A DNA stretch of 7,742 nucleotides from PSLL01 sp050259195 (lineage in GTDB: Bacteria; Desulfobacterota_D; UBA1144; Nemesobacterales; CSP1-2): assembly GCA_050259195.1 (NCBI GenBank), contig JBLNAE010000241.1:1-7742 (forward strand), written 5' to 3'. A program made the position numbers and the translations under genes. The notes under the pieces are model-generated. The model did not search any database. It was not told the DNA's origin and was given only the letters and a program-made list of their open reading frames with translations. Below, in pieces: positions 1 through 5,311 of the stretch. Within the stretch, counting starts at the first letter, position 1. The number at the start of each line of letters is the position of its first letter.

Positions 1-2
1 TG

Positions 3-59
3 GTAAAACCGATTAAAGCGGACAGGGTTCAAGAAATCCGTACGGGTGAAAGGAATTAA
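3..59 (+). CDS. 3' end of an unidentified gene (partial)
   Basis: Only the last 18 codons and a TAA stop are in the window; the frame stays open to the left edge. The visible tail is short and charged, with Lys, Arg, Asp and Glu and no hydrophobic segment, so no family can be recognised. Its stop lies 3 bases before the next ATG, and the ribosome binding site of that next gene sits inside its last codons, which suggests one operon. The call rests on frame continuity and this tight junction alone. A chance open frame of this length is quite possible. Confidence 0.45.
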   Translation, partial: VKPIKADRVQEIRTGERN

Positions 60-62
60 AAG

Positions 63-224
63 ATGAGAATATTTAGAGGAATCTTGTTATTAGCTTTTGG
101 GTTATCGGGCTTTATCCTACACAATACGGGCTACGCACACGAAGTAGAGTTTTTCTACAGTGCTGTAGCATACGGATTTGCCCTTGGTAAGGGAATTCTC
201 GATGTATTTATTAGAAAAGAATAA
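63..224 (+). CDS. small membrane or exported protein, 53 aa
   Basis: A 53-residue protein starting at ATG 63, with an AAAGGA ribosome binding site eight bases upstream. The N-terminus looks like a signal peptide or membrane anchor: two early arginines (residues 2 and 5), a hydrophobic stretch over about residues 6-18 (GILLLAFGLSGFI), then a small-residue region ending near Ala25. The second half (about residues 30-50) is mildly hydrophobic and aromatic and ends in a charged RKE tail, so two membrane passes are possible. Tiny two-helix proteins in phages are often holins or superinfection-exclusion factors, but nothing here identifies either and no endolysin gene is adjacent. Function is unknown. 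It is probably real because of the good ribosome binding site and tight junction with the upstream frame. Confidence 0.6.
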   Translation: MRIFRGILLLAFGLSGFILHNTGYAHEVEFFYSAVAYGFALGKGILDVFIRKE

Positions 225-313
225 ATAAACCATGCAAGAACAAACTTTTGGATTTAGTCGTACGGGGTGGTATAGAACTAGATATTATTAAAAAAAGATA
301 ATTTAGAGATTGA

Positions 314-342
314 CGGGGGTTGTGACAATCTCGCAACTCCCG
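314..342 (+). promoter_or_regulatory. 12-bp RNA hairpin upstream of the small basic gene
   Basis: Bases 314-325 pair with 331-342 (arms CGGGGGTTGTGA and TCTCGCAACTCCCG region), giving 12 pairs including two G-U wobbles around a five-base loop (CAATC). No T-run follows, so it is not a standard terminator. It lies 14 bases before ATG 357. If translation starts at 357 this is a leader structure. If the gene starts further upstream, where the frame is open back to 282, it is inside the coding region. Its function is unknown. Confidence 0.45.
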
Positions 343-356
343 ATGAGTTTCTAAGT

Positions 357-494
357 ATGAATGAAGAAATTAAAGAATATTTATCAAAAATAGGTAGAAA
401 AGGCGGTAAAATATCCAAACGTAAACTCACGCCGGAGCAGTCAAGAGAAATGACTAAGATCCGGGAAGAAAGGCGAAAGAAAAAGAACCTATAA
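357..494 (+). CDS. small basic protein with GRKGGK motif, 45 aa
   Basis: From ATG 357 this encodes 45 residues, mostly charged. The order is an acidic/Lys helix (about 2-11), a GRKGGK turn (13-18), the segment KLTPEQSREM (23-32), and a very basic RKKK end. This resembles the small phage and bacterial proteins with a RKGGK...LTPE+R pattern, related in style to the KGG repeat. The resemblance is by eye, and such proteins have no firm function, though the basic end could bind nucleic acid. The start is uncertain: there is no good ribosome binding site at 357, and the frame is open back to 282 with only non-standard ATT or ATA starts, adding about 25 residues. It lies directly upstream of the terminase genes. 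Confidence 0.55.
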   Translation: MNEEIKEYLSKIGRKGGKISKRKLTPEQSREMTKIREERRKKKNL

Positions 495-537
495 CAGCAT
501 ATTGCAAAACTATCCAAATAGTGTTACACGAATAATA

Positions 538-945
538 ATGTCCGAAGAACTAACGAAACCAGATGATACCAGATTGCCACCACTAAGCCCCAAACAGGCA
601 ATTACACTTATGGCGATCATTTCAACGACGACGGACGACGAGGCTATTGCAAGATGCCCGTATTCAAGGTCGCAGTTCTATAGGCTTAAGCCACAACTAA
701 TCAAGTACAAAGAAACTTACCTAAACCAATCACTACAAAATAGTCTGGATATGCTAAAAGCCTTATCACCAAAGGCTGTGGGCGTGCTTGGTGACCAACT
801 GGATTTAAAACGAAACGAACAGGTAAGGAATAAGGCGGCAAACGATATACTGAATCAGGCTATAGGTAAAAGGGAAACAATAGGCGCATCTTTTAAGGAT
901 GGGGACAAAGAATTCAAGTTTGTTGTTACAAGGGGAACTGAGTAA
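538..945 (+). CDS. terS: terminase small subunit-like DNA-binding protein
   Basis: A 135-aa protein directly upstream of the terminase large subunit. Small terminases bind the packaging site on concatemeric phage DNA and hand it to the large subunit. Residues about 17-54 form a helix-turn-helix region: a first helix (PKQAITLMAII), then DDEAIARCPYSRSQFYRL, where the SRSQFYRL part fits a recognition helix. Residues about 62-112 are helical (AVGVLGDQL, then EQVRNKAANDILNQA), a pattern common in small terminases and suited to oligomerisation. The tail is charged. ATG 538 was chosen over the in-frame TTG at 502, which would add 12 residues; neither has a clear ribosome binding site, so translation may be weak or coupled. 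The assignment rests on helix-turn-helix, length and position; another small DNA-binding regulator is the alternative. Confidence 0.78.
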   Translation: MSEELTKPDDTRLPPLSPKQAITLMAIISTTTDDEAIARCPYSRSQFYRLKPQLIKYKETYLNQSLQNSLDMLKALSPKAVGVLGDQLDLKRNEQVRNKAANDILNQAIGKRETIGASFKDGDKEFKFVVTRGTE

Positions 946-961
946 TTCTTGAAAACTTAAT

Positions 962-1065
962 GCTGGTATGGCGGAATAGTAACGCAGCCGTTAGCGTGAA
1001 CTGCTTAAAAAGTTTCGGTGGTCGTAGAATATATACCTGCAAGGTGCAAATCCTTGCTACCAGCA
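962..1065 (+). tRNA. tRNA-like element, class II (Leu-like) with abnormal anticodon arm
   Basis: The ends form a perfect 7-bp acceptor stem, GCTGGTA (962-968) with TACCAGC (1058-1064); T961-A1065 could extend it. TG follows, then a D arm typical of tRNA-Leu (stem GCG 971-973 with CGC 983-985, loop containing GAATAGTAA). The T arm is GCAAGG (1039-1044) with CCTTGC (1052-1057) around TGCAAAT, one base from the usual TTCAAAT. A Leu-length variable region lies before it. The element is about 104 nt against roughly 85-87 usually. The excess is in the anticodon arm: GCCG (987-990) pairs with CGGT (1016-1019), then a bulge, then GAACT (998-1002) pairs with AGTTT (1011-1015) around GCTTAAAA. CTTAAAA would carry a UAA (Leu) anticodon but not in a normal stem. 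The D loop lacks the GG pair, the T stem is 6 bp, and no CCA is encoded (ACTA). It may be a decayed tRNA, one with a short insertion, or a tRNA mimic. Confidence 0.5.
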
Positions 1066-1089
1066 CTAAGAGTTTAAGAAAGAGAGAGT

Positions 1090-2385
1090 ATGCAACAAGT
1101 AAATATAAATGTCTTTGCGCCCACAAGGCCGCATGACAAACAAAAAGAGGTACTACAAGCCCTAGATAACGGGTTTAGATTTGTTCAACTTAGAGCCGGA
1201 CGTAAGTGGAGAAAAACATCACTTATTATCTCTTGGCTATTTGAAAAAGCTTTTGAAACAGGACTTGTTTGTCCTTATGTTGCACCATCTCGTAAGCAAG
1301 CAAAGGATATAGCGTGGAACGACCATGTTGCACGAATCTTAAACGAGTTTAAAGAAAAAGGCGTTCCCTATAAACCAAACGAAACAGAACTATCTATTAC
1401 CCTACCCAATAACGGTAAGGTCCAACTACACGGTGTTGAAAACAAAGAAGCACTAAGAGGTATATCTAACTGGGGAGCATTTGCAGGTGATGAGTATGAT
1501 GACTGGGGCGAGGATATTTGGCCTACAATCATACGACCAAACTTAATGGTCCATAAAGCACCGGCAATATTAGCAGGAACTCCAAAAGGCTTTAGAAATC
1601 TCTATAGGCTTGAGAATAACCCCGATTTTAAATGCTTCCACTATACATCACACGACAATCCCGAACTTGATAGAAACGAGCTTGAAATGCTTGAGCGTGA
1701 GTATAAAAGCATGGGGATGAGCTATTACAGACAGGAAATCCTTGCTGAATATGAAAAGCCCGTTGGTACTGTATATGAGGAGTGGTCAATGGATAATGTT
1801 AGGCCCGTACCATACGACCCGTCACTTCCACTTCACCTTTCGTTCGACTTTGGAATAAATGATCCTACCGCTATTATTTGGATACAAAGGTATGGTGGTG
1901 AGTTTAGAGTTATAGACTATTACGAGAAATCAGATGCAAATATCGAGCATTTTGTTCAGGTTATCCAGTCAAAGCCATATAAAGTGCCGGAGTTAATAAC
2001 AGGCGATCCCGCAGGAAAGTCGCGATCTATTGTCACAGGTACATCCCCCATTGAGGAATACGGTAAGCATGGCATAAATATTAGATTTAAAGATGGTGTG
2101 CGAATTGAGGAACAGATAAGAATAACCCATAAGTATATAAAGGGATTATATGTTGATAAACGTTTAGAAAGATTTAGAGACTGCCTTGTTAACTATCGCT
2201 ACCCGGAGAAAAACGATACAGCAATAAACCAGTCAAACGAGATTCCAATACACGATGAATACTCGCACGGTATGCGTGCGCTTGAGTACTACTTTGTGAA
2301 TATAGATGGTGGGTTTCCATCAGATGTACAAAAGCTTATTGAGGAGTTGCCACAGGAGGACTTGTTTCATGGGGGGTTTTATTGA
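1090..2385 (+). CDS. terL: terminase large subunit (packaging ATPase and nuclease)
   Basis: A 431-aa motor protein that cuts concatemeric DNA and drives it through the portal into the procapsid. N-terminal ATPase: Walker A-like AGRKWRKT (residues 36-43), the segment LRGISNW before Walker B, Walker B ending in Asp134-Glu135 (GAFAGDE), and coupling motif AGTP (162-165). C-terminal RNase H-like nuclease: metal-binding Asp253 in LSFDFGINDPTA, Asp306 in ITGDPAG, and Asp389/His393 in HDEYSHGMRAL. Length and domain order fit a complete terminase. ATG 1090 follows the GA-rich stretch AAGAAAGAGAGAG. The usual Walker A Gly before Lys-Thr is Arg41 here. The stop overlaps the TTG start of the next gene. 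Identity is very secure. Confidence 0.95.
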   Translation: MQQVNINVFAPTRPHDKQKEVLQALDNGFRFVQLRAGRKWRKTSLIISWLFEKAFETGLVCPYVAPSRKQAKDIAWNDHVARILNEFKEKGVPYKPNETELSITLPNNGKVQLHGVENKEALRGISNWGAFAGDEYDDWGEDIWPTIIRPNLMVHKAPAILAGTPKGFRNLYRLENNPDFKCFHYTSHDNPELDRNELEMLEREYKSMGMSYYRQEILAEYEKPVGTVYEEWSMDNVRPVPYDPSLPLHLSFDFGINDPTAIIWIQRYGGEFRVIDYYEKSDANIEHFVQVIQSKPYKVPELITGDPAGKSRSIVTGTSPIEEYGKHGINIRFKDGVRIEEQIRITHKYIKGLYVDKRLERFRDCLVNYRYPEKNDTAINQSNEIPIHDEYSHGMRALEYYFVNIDGGFPSDVQKLIEELPQEDLFHGGFY

Positions 2386-2714
2386 TAACCGCAGGGGATA
2401 GAAACGATAAAGTATTTAATGAGGTCAAAGCCTTGATTGACAGGCTTGCCTATGGGTCGCTGGATGTGACCTTTGATATTCATGGAAAAAGAACAACCGA
2501 ACTTACAGTCTATGGAAAGAAACGAAACGTATATAGCCGAGAGAATCAGATTCAGGCATATGAGGATATTATCAAGAGGATTAAACAAGCGGGAGATAAC
2601 AAGGAGAACTCCAAGCTTACTTTCGTTGTGGAAATTAAAAAAGGACAAATACAAGACGTTACGTGGCTATCTCAGCTAAGAAGAAACTATGAGGAACTTG
2701 ACAAGTCCTTGTAG
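2382..2714 (+). CDS. small conserved-type phage protein, possibly DUF2292/YezD-like
   Basis: A 110-aa protein starting at TTG 2382, overlapping the terminase stop (TTGA). A GGAGGA lies about 21 bases upstream and GGGGGG about 5 bases upstream, so re-initiation after terminase is likely. The pattern is helix (about 11-22, NEVKALIDRLAY), then GSLDVTFDIHGKRTTELTVYGKKRNV as strands, then a second helix (about 56-68) and strands (LTFVVEIKKGQIQDV). The first half recalls small DUF2292/YezD proteins (helix, YGSV-like turn, strands with a central G-K), and the second half looks similar, as if the unit were doubled. That likeness is by eye only. No catalytic motif is seen and the role is unknown. The gene is followed by a terminator, so it may be the last of the terminase transcript. 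Confidence 0.7.
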   Translation: MITAGDRNDKVFNEVKALIDRLAYGSLDVTFDIHGKRTTELTVYGKKRNVYSRENQIQAYEDIIKRIKQAGDNKENSKLTFVVEIKKGQIQDVTWLSQLRRNYEELDKSL

Positions 2715-2747
2715 TAAAGTTATACCTTTGTGAATCTATATAGGTTG

Positions 2748-2767
2748 GGATTTCTAACTGGAAATCC
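2748..2767 (+). promoter_or_regulatory. hairpin 1 of the terL-portal spacer
   Basis: GGATTTC (2748-2754) pairs perfectly with GAAATCC (2761-2767) around the loop TAACTG. The loop bases TAACT (2755-2759) are also complementary to AGTTA at 2718-2722, so a pseudoknot is possible. It stands four bases before the terminator hairpin. Two stems in tandem before a T-run resemble an attenuator leader, but no known riboswitch or leader peptide was recognised. Confidence 0.4.
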
Positions 2768-2771
2768 TTAT

Positions 2772-2799
2772 GCCATCTCATTTTTGAGGTGGCTTTTTT
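2772..2799 (+). terminator. Rho-independent terminator between terminase and portal genes
   Basis: GCCATCTC (2772-2779) pairs with GAGGTGGC (2786-2793), eight pairs with one G-U, around the loop ATTTTT, and is followed directly by six T bases (2794-2799). This is a textbook intrinsic terminator for + strand transcription. It ends seven bases before the portal ribosome binding site, so the portal is either expressed by read-through or antitermination, or from a promoter not seen here. Confidence 0.8.
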
Positions 2800-2805
2800 A
2801 TTGTC

Positions 2806-2815
2806 AAAAGGAGAG
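2806..2815 (+). promoter_or_regulatory. ribosome binding site deciding the portal start
   Basis: AAAAGGAGAG lies just upstream of ATG 2819, with the AAGGAG core 5 bases from it. It settles the start: the in-frame GTG at 2789 lies inside the terminator stem and has no such site. Confidence 0.85.
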
Positions 2816-2818
2816 ATA

Positions 2819-4690
2819 ATGGCAAAAAAGAATTTAGAGGAAAAGCCTCGAGCAAAGGATGCGCAAGCAATCAAGCTGTCAGAACAATTTAAAAGTGCGT
2901 GGGATTACTACTCGACAATCAGGGAAACATTCGAGGAAAAAGAAAAGATAGTCTACTGTAAACCCGGAGACTCGTTATCAAAAAATTCAACTAAATCACA
3001 AGTAAATGACCCAAGACTTCTAACCATGTCGATGGAAAGATCTTTTAGGGTTATGAGCCAGCTTGCATCGGGCAAGGTTCAAGCACTTTCAAAAAAAGAT
3101 GTAGGTAAATCACAGTTTATGGATCTTATACTCCACAAGTATATCGAGCCAAACGCCAGTAATCAGTACGATCTTTTAACTAAACTTCGCCTTGTCGACT
3201 TTTATTCACTTGTCTACGGGTCATTTGGAGTATTGGTGGACTATGTCATAAGGGATGACTACGTAGGACCAGACTTTTCAATGATTCCAATTCGTGATCT
3301 TATTCCACAGCCGGGAAGAATATCCATCGAAGACTGCGATTATGTGTTTGTTAAGTCAAAAGTAACCCGTGCGTGGCTTGCAAAAAGAGATAAAAAGACT
3401 TGGAAGAACATTGATGAGATATTAGAAGCCTCAAAAGGTGAAAAGAAAGCGTCTAAATCCTCAGGAACAGACGAAAAGTCATACGGAGAGCAGAACTTTG
3501 GCGATGAATATGCCGAGACAGGCTCAAAATATGCAGGAATTAACCTTGTTACAAGGTATGAGCGTGATAGATGGATAACATTTGCACCAGACTACAACTT
3601 AATTCTAAGAGACATTGAAAATCCCCAAAAGAATGGAAAGATTCCGGTAGTTGTTAAGCACGCATTCCCGTTAATTGATAGATTCCACGGGCTTGGCGAG
3701 TTTGAAAAGGGAATGTCCCTACAATACGCCACCAACTCGCTGATTAACCTCTATCTTGATGGCGTCAAATTCTCATTATTCCCGCCACTTCTGATTGATC
3801 TACCAAACGTTGTCCAATCAACAATAAAGATGGAAGCGGCCGCAAAGTGGGTTGTTAAGAGTAAGGATGCCGTATCTCAGCTTCAGGTTTCACCACAAGG
3901 TATAAACACATTCCAGTCAACCTATCAGTTTTTAATCGCAGCCCTCATGAATCAGGCGGGGACATCGGATACCACAGTCTCGTCACAAACAGATCCGGGA
4001 CTTGGTAAAACCCCACAAGCACTTGCAATGCTTAATCAGCGTCAAAACTCAAGAGATGTGTTTGATAGATTCCAGATGGAGAAGTTTGTTGAAAAAGTCT
4101 ACGACCTGTTTATGGATCTTGTTGCTACAAAGCAGGAAACCCCCATTAAGATAACCCTATTTGAACAGGAGTTACAGCAAATTGGTGATATGAACGCCGA
4201 CGTACTGGATATGTTCGAATCCGGCAAAGCGGGAGAGATCATCATCAAACCAAGCGATATCAAAGACACAAAATATAAATTCTTTATAGACGCAGGATCT
4301 ACCTATAAGCAGGACGAGGCACAGGAACAGCTTTCCTTATCAGAGGGTATGCAACTTCTTCTTAAAATCCCCGGAGCAGCGGAACAAGTAATGCAAACAG
4401 GCACGATTCAACTGGGTGAAAAGGTTGTCGATTTTGGCGAGATGTACAAAAAATGGCTTATCTCAAGAGGTATTCAGGACTGGGAAAAGATTATCAAAGA
4501 CGCAAAAGATATTACAGAGGGTGGAACTATGACTCCAAACGATCAGCAAGCGTGGGATCAACAGTTTCAAAACCTTGTACAGCAAATTCAAAACGGGCCA
4601 GAGGGCCAGATGGGAGGTCTAAATGGAACAGGCGGTGCCGGTAACCCCAATGGACAGTTACCGCAGTTTAATGCCCAGCAAGGAATCTGA
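2819..4690 (+). CDS. portal protein (head-tail connector ring)
   Basis: A 623-aa protein two genes after the large terminase and upstream of scaffold and capsid genes, the expected portal position. Portals form a dodecameric ring at one capsid vertex through which DNA enters and leaves and to which the tail attaches. A charged N-terminus leads into a helical and strand-rich body. Typical portal-like passages are VDFYSLVYGSFGVLVDYV (about 127-144), MIPIRDLIPQPG and the segment after FPLIDRFHGLGEF, where an ordered helical region (LQYATNSLINLYLDGVKFS) would fit wing or stem. The C-terminal third is helical and ends in a Gin/Gly/Asn-rich low-complexity tail (about 575-623), a frequent feature of portals. 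Length fits the larger portals (about 500-720). ATG 2819 has a strong ribosome binding site. The last 68 bases overlap the next gene. Family assignment is by position, length and general pattern, not by a unique motif. Confidence 0.85.
   Translation: MAKKNLEEKPRAKDAQAIKLSEQFKSAWDYYSTIRETFEEKEKIVYCKPGDSLSKNSTKSQVNDPRLLTMSMERSFRVMSQLASGKVQALSKKDVGKSQFMDLILHKYIEPNASNQYDLLTKLRLVDFYSLVYGSFGVLVDYVIRDDYVGPDFSMIPIRDLIPQPGRISIEDCDYVFVKSKVTRAWLAKRDKKTWKNIDEILEASKGEKKASKSSGTDEKSYGEQNFGDEYAETGSKYAGINLVTRYERDRWITFAPDYNLILRDIENPQKNGKIPVVVKHAFPLIDRFHGLGEFEKGMSLQYATNSLINLYLDGVKFSLFPPLLIDLPNVVQSTIKMEAAAKWVVKSKDAVSQLQVSPQGINTFQSTYQFLIAALMNQAGTSDTTVSSQTDPGLGKTPQALAMLNQRQNSRDVFDRFQMEKFVEKVYDLFMDLVATKQETPIKITLFEQELQQIGDMNADVLDMFESGKAGEIIIKPSDIKDTKYKFFIDAGSTYKQDEAQEQLSLSEGMQLLLKIPGAAEQVMQTGTIQLGEKVVDFGEMYKKWLISRGIQDWEKIIKDAKDITEGGTMTPNDQQAWDQQFQNLVQQIQNGPEGQMGGLNGTGGAGNPNGQLPQFNAQQGI
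4612..4618 (+). promoter_or_regulatory. ribosome binding site inside the portal 3' end
   Basis: GGGAGGT lies 4 bases before ATG 4623, within the portal reading frame. It supports ATG 4623 over the in-frame ATGs at 4650 and 4671, which lack a comparable site. Confidence 0.75.
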
Positions 4691-4937
4691 GCCGGAGGTT
4701 ATTGATACAGCGTTTTACGACCTTGCGGTATCGCCGGGCTGGAAGCAGCTTAAAGCGATCATAGACACCTATGTCGCGGATCTTGATAACGGGCTAAATA
4801 TTGAAGCGTCAGATAGTGTTGAAAATATCGGGTTTAAATACATGGCCGCTTCTCTTGCTAAGACGTATCTGAAACAGGTTGTTTCTATTGTGGAGACCTC
4901 GTATGGAATCGTCAAAGACCGAGAAGAATCAAAATGA
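4623..4937 (+). CDS. unidentified 104-aa helical head-module protein
   Basis: A 104-aa protein whose first 68 bases overlap the end of the portal gene in another frame. ATG 4623 has a strong GGGAGGT site; ATG 4650 and 4671 would give shorter products. The N-terminal 20 residues are low in structure. From residue about 28 the sequence looks helical: a segment around DTAFYDLAVSPGWKQLKAIIDTYVADLDN, then a short acidic loop (NIEASDSVENIG), then a long helix (about 74-98, KYMAASLAKTYLKQVVSIVETSYGIV). No cysteine, signal peptide or catalytic motif is seen. Its place between portal and scaffold suggests an accessory head gene or small chaperone, but I do not recognise the family. The following gene starts inside it, 35 bases before its end, so the two are probably translated together. 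Confidence 0.75.
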   Translation: MEQAVPVTPMDSYRSLMPSKESEPEVIDTAFYDLAVSPGWKQLKAIIDTYVADLDNGLNIEASDSVENIGFKYMAASLAKTYLKQVVSIVETSYGIVKDREESK

Positions 4938-5142
4938 GCCTGTATTTGAGATCAAAGAAGAACTGTTAGAGGAATTAAGACAAAACGCACTTTTAAAAGC
5001 GAAGAACGCTACCCATAACTGGGTACAAAAAGGCCCCTACATTCATTGTACAAGCTGCGAGTTTCCGCATGGATTTCATATAGGAACAAAAAAGCTACTT
5101 GTAGGAGTGAAAAACGGGGAGCCGATATTACAAGATATATAG
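4903..5142 (+). CDS. 79-aa protein with CxxC-HxxH cluster
   Basis: The start is ATG 4903 with GGAGA 6 bases upstream; the in-frame TTG at 4879 would add eight residues and lacks such support. A charged helical N-terminus (about 14-35, FEIKEELLEELRQNALLKAK) leads into HNWVQKGPYIHC. Then Cys49, Cys52, His56 and His59 form CxxC-x3-HxxH, a spacing that could bind one zinc ion, followed by a small strand-rich end (KKLLVGVKNGEPILQDI). Small phage proteins with a W...GP.I.C..C...H pattern are common near head genes, but I know of no established function for them. It starts inside the previous gene and ends before a structured spacer, so it probably closes the portal cluster. Metal binding is inferred from residue spacing only. 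Confidence 0.78.
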   Translation: MESSKTEKNQNEPVFEIKEELLEELRQNALLKAKNATHNWVQKGPYIHCTSCEFPHGFHIGTKKLLVGVKNGEPILQDI

Positions 5143-5148
5143 GGTTTA

Positions 5149-5223
5149 TTGGTGGGTCTATCTATTAACCTAACCCCCTTTATCTATCCACTATTAACAA
5201 CCCCTTTTGGATAGATCCACCAA
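5149..5223 (+). repeat. 16-bp inverted repeat with G-free loop and internal direct repeat
   Basis: The arms 5149-5164 and 5208-5223 (TTGGTGGGTCTATCTA and TGGATAGATCCACCAA) pair over all 16 positions, with two G-U wobbles. The 43-base loop has no G on the + strand; the G-free run extends over 5156-5208. The 5' part (TCTATCTATTAACC, then AACCCCC) is repeated imperfectly from 5183 (TCTATCCACTATTAAC, then AACCCC). The second copy, ATCTATCCA at 5182-5190, is perfectly complementary to TGGATAGAT at 5208-5216, so two mutually exclusive hairpins can form. No T-run directly follows. It occupies the spacer before the scaffold gene. It could be an RNA switch, a protein-binding site, a processing site or a remnant of a mobile sequence; none is proved. 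Confidence 0.7.
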
Positions 5224-5251
5224 CAAGCCTTTTATGGACGCATAGAAGGTA

Positions 5252-5311
5252 ATGGCGGCCGACCCCCATATTAGCGTGGTCAGAAAATTATTGAGAGGTA
5301 TATATGTCTGA
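5252..5311 (+). CDS. possible 19-codon leader peptide before the scaffold gene
   Basis: ATG 5252 has AGAAGG just upstream and opens a 19-codon frame ending in TGA at 5309-5311, eight bases into the scaffold gene, whose ATG is at 5304. The peptide (MAADPHISVVRKLLRGIYV) resembles nothing I know. The overlap could couple translation to the scaffold, but a chance frame of this size is common, so this is a weak call. Confidence 0.25.
   Translation: MAADPHISVVRKLLRGIYV

Noticed and set aside
232..291. 19-codon frame beginning ATG 232
   Set aside because: No good ribosome binding site and no recognisable sequence. Joining it to the 357 gene would need a -1 shift, and there is no standard slippery heptamer at the junction.
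278..517. 79-codon frame on the minus strand
   Set aside because: It is opposite the small + strand gene, is rich in Phe/Ser/Leu as expected for the complement of a Lys/Glu-rich gene, and has no supporting signal. The other minus-strand frames in the window are the same kind of shadow.
502..537. TTG start adding 12 residues to the terminase small subunit
   Set aside because: No ribosome binding site at TTG 502 and the ATG at 538 gives a normal-length protein beginning MSEELT; the extension adds nothing recognisable.
962..1065. Selenocysteine tRNA or a tRNA carrying a group I intron
   Set aside because: The long acceptor plus T stem hinted at tRNA-Sec, but no TCA anticodon is present. The extra 17-18 bases are far too few for a group I intron.
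2789..2818. GTG start extending the portal by ten residues
   Set aside because: The extension is coded by the terminator stem and T-run; ATG 2819 has a strong ribosome binding site.
5156..5208. CRISPR array or telomere-like repeat in the CCCC/TTAAC-rich spacer
   Set aside because: Only two imperfect copies are present with no regular spacers; the resemblance of CCTAACCC to telomeric repeats is a single short match.
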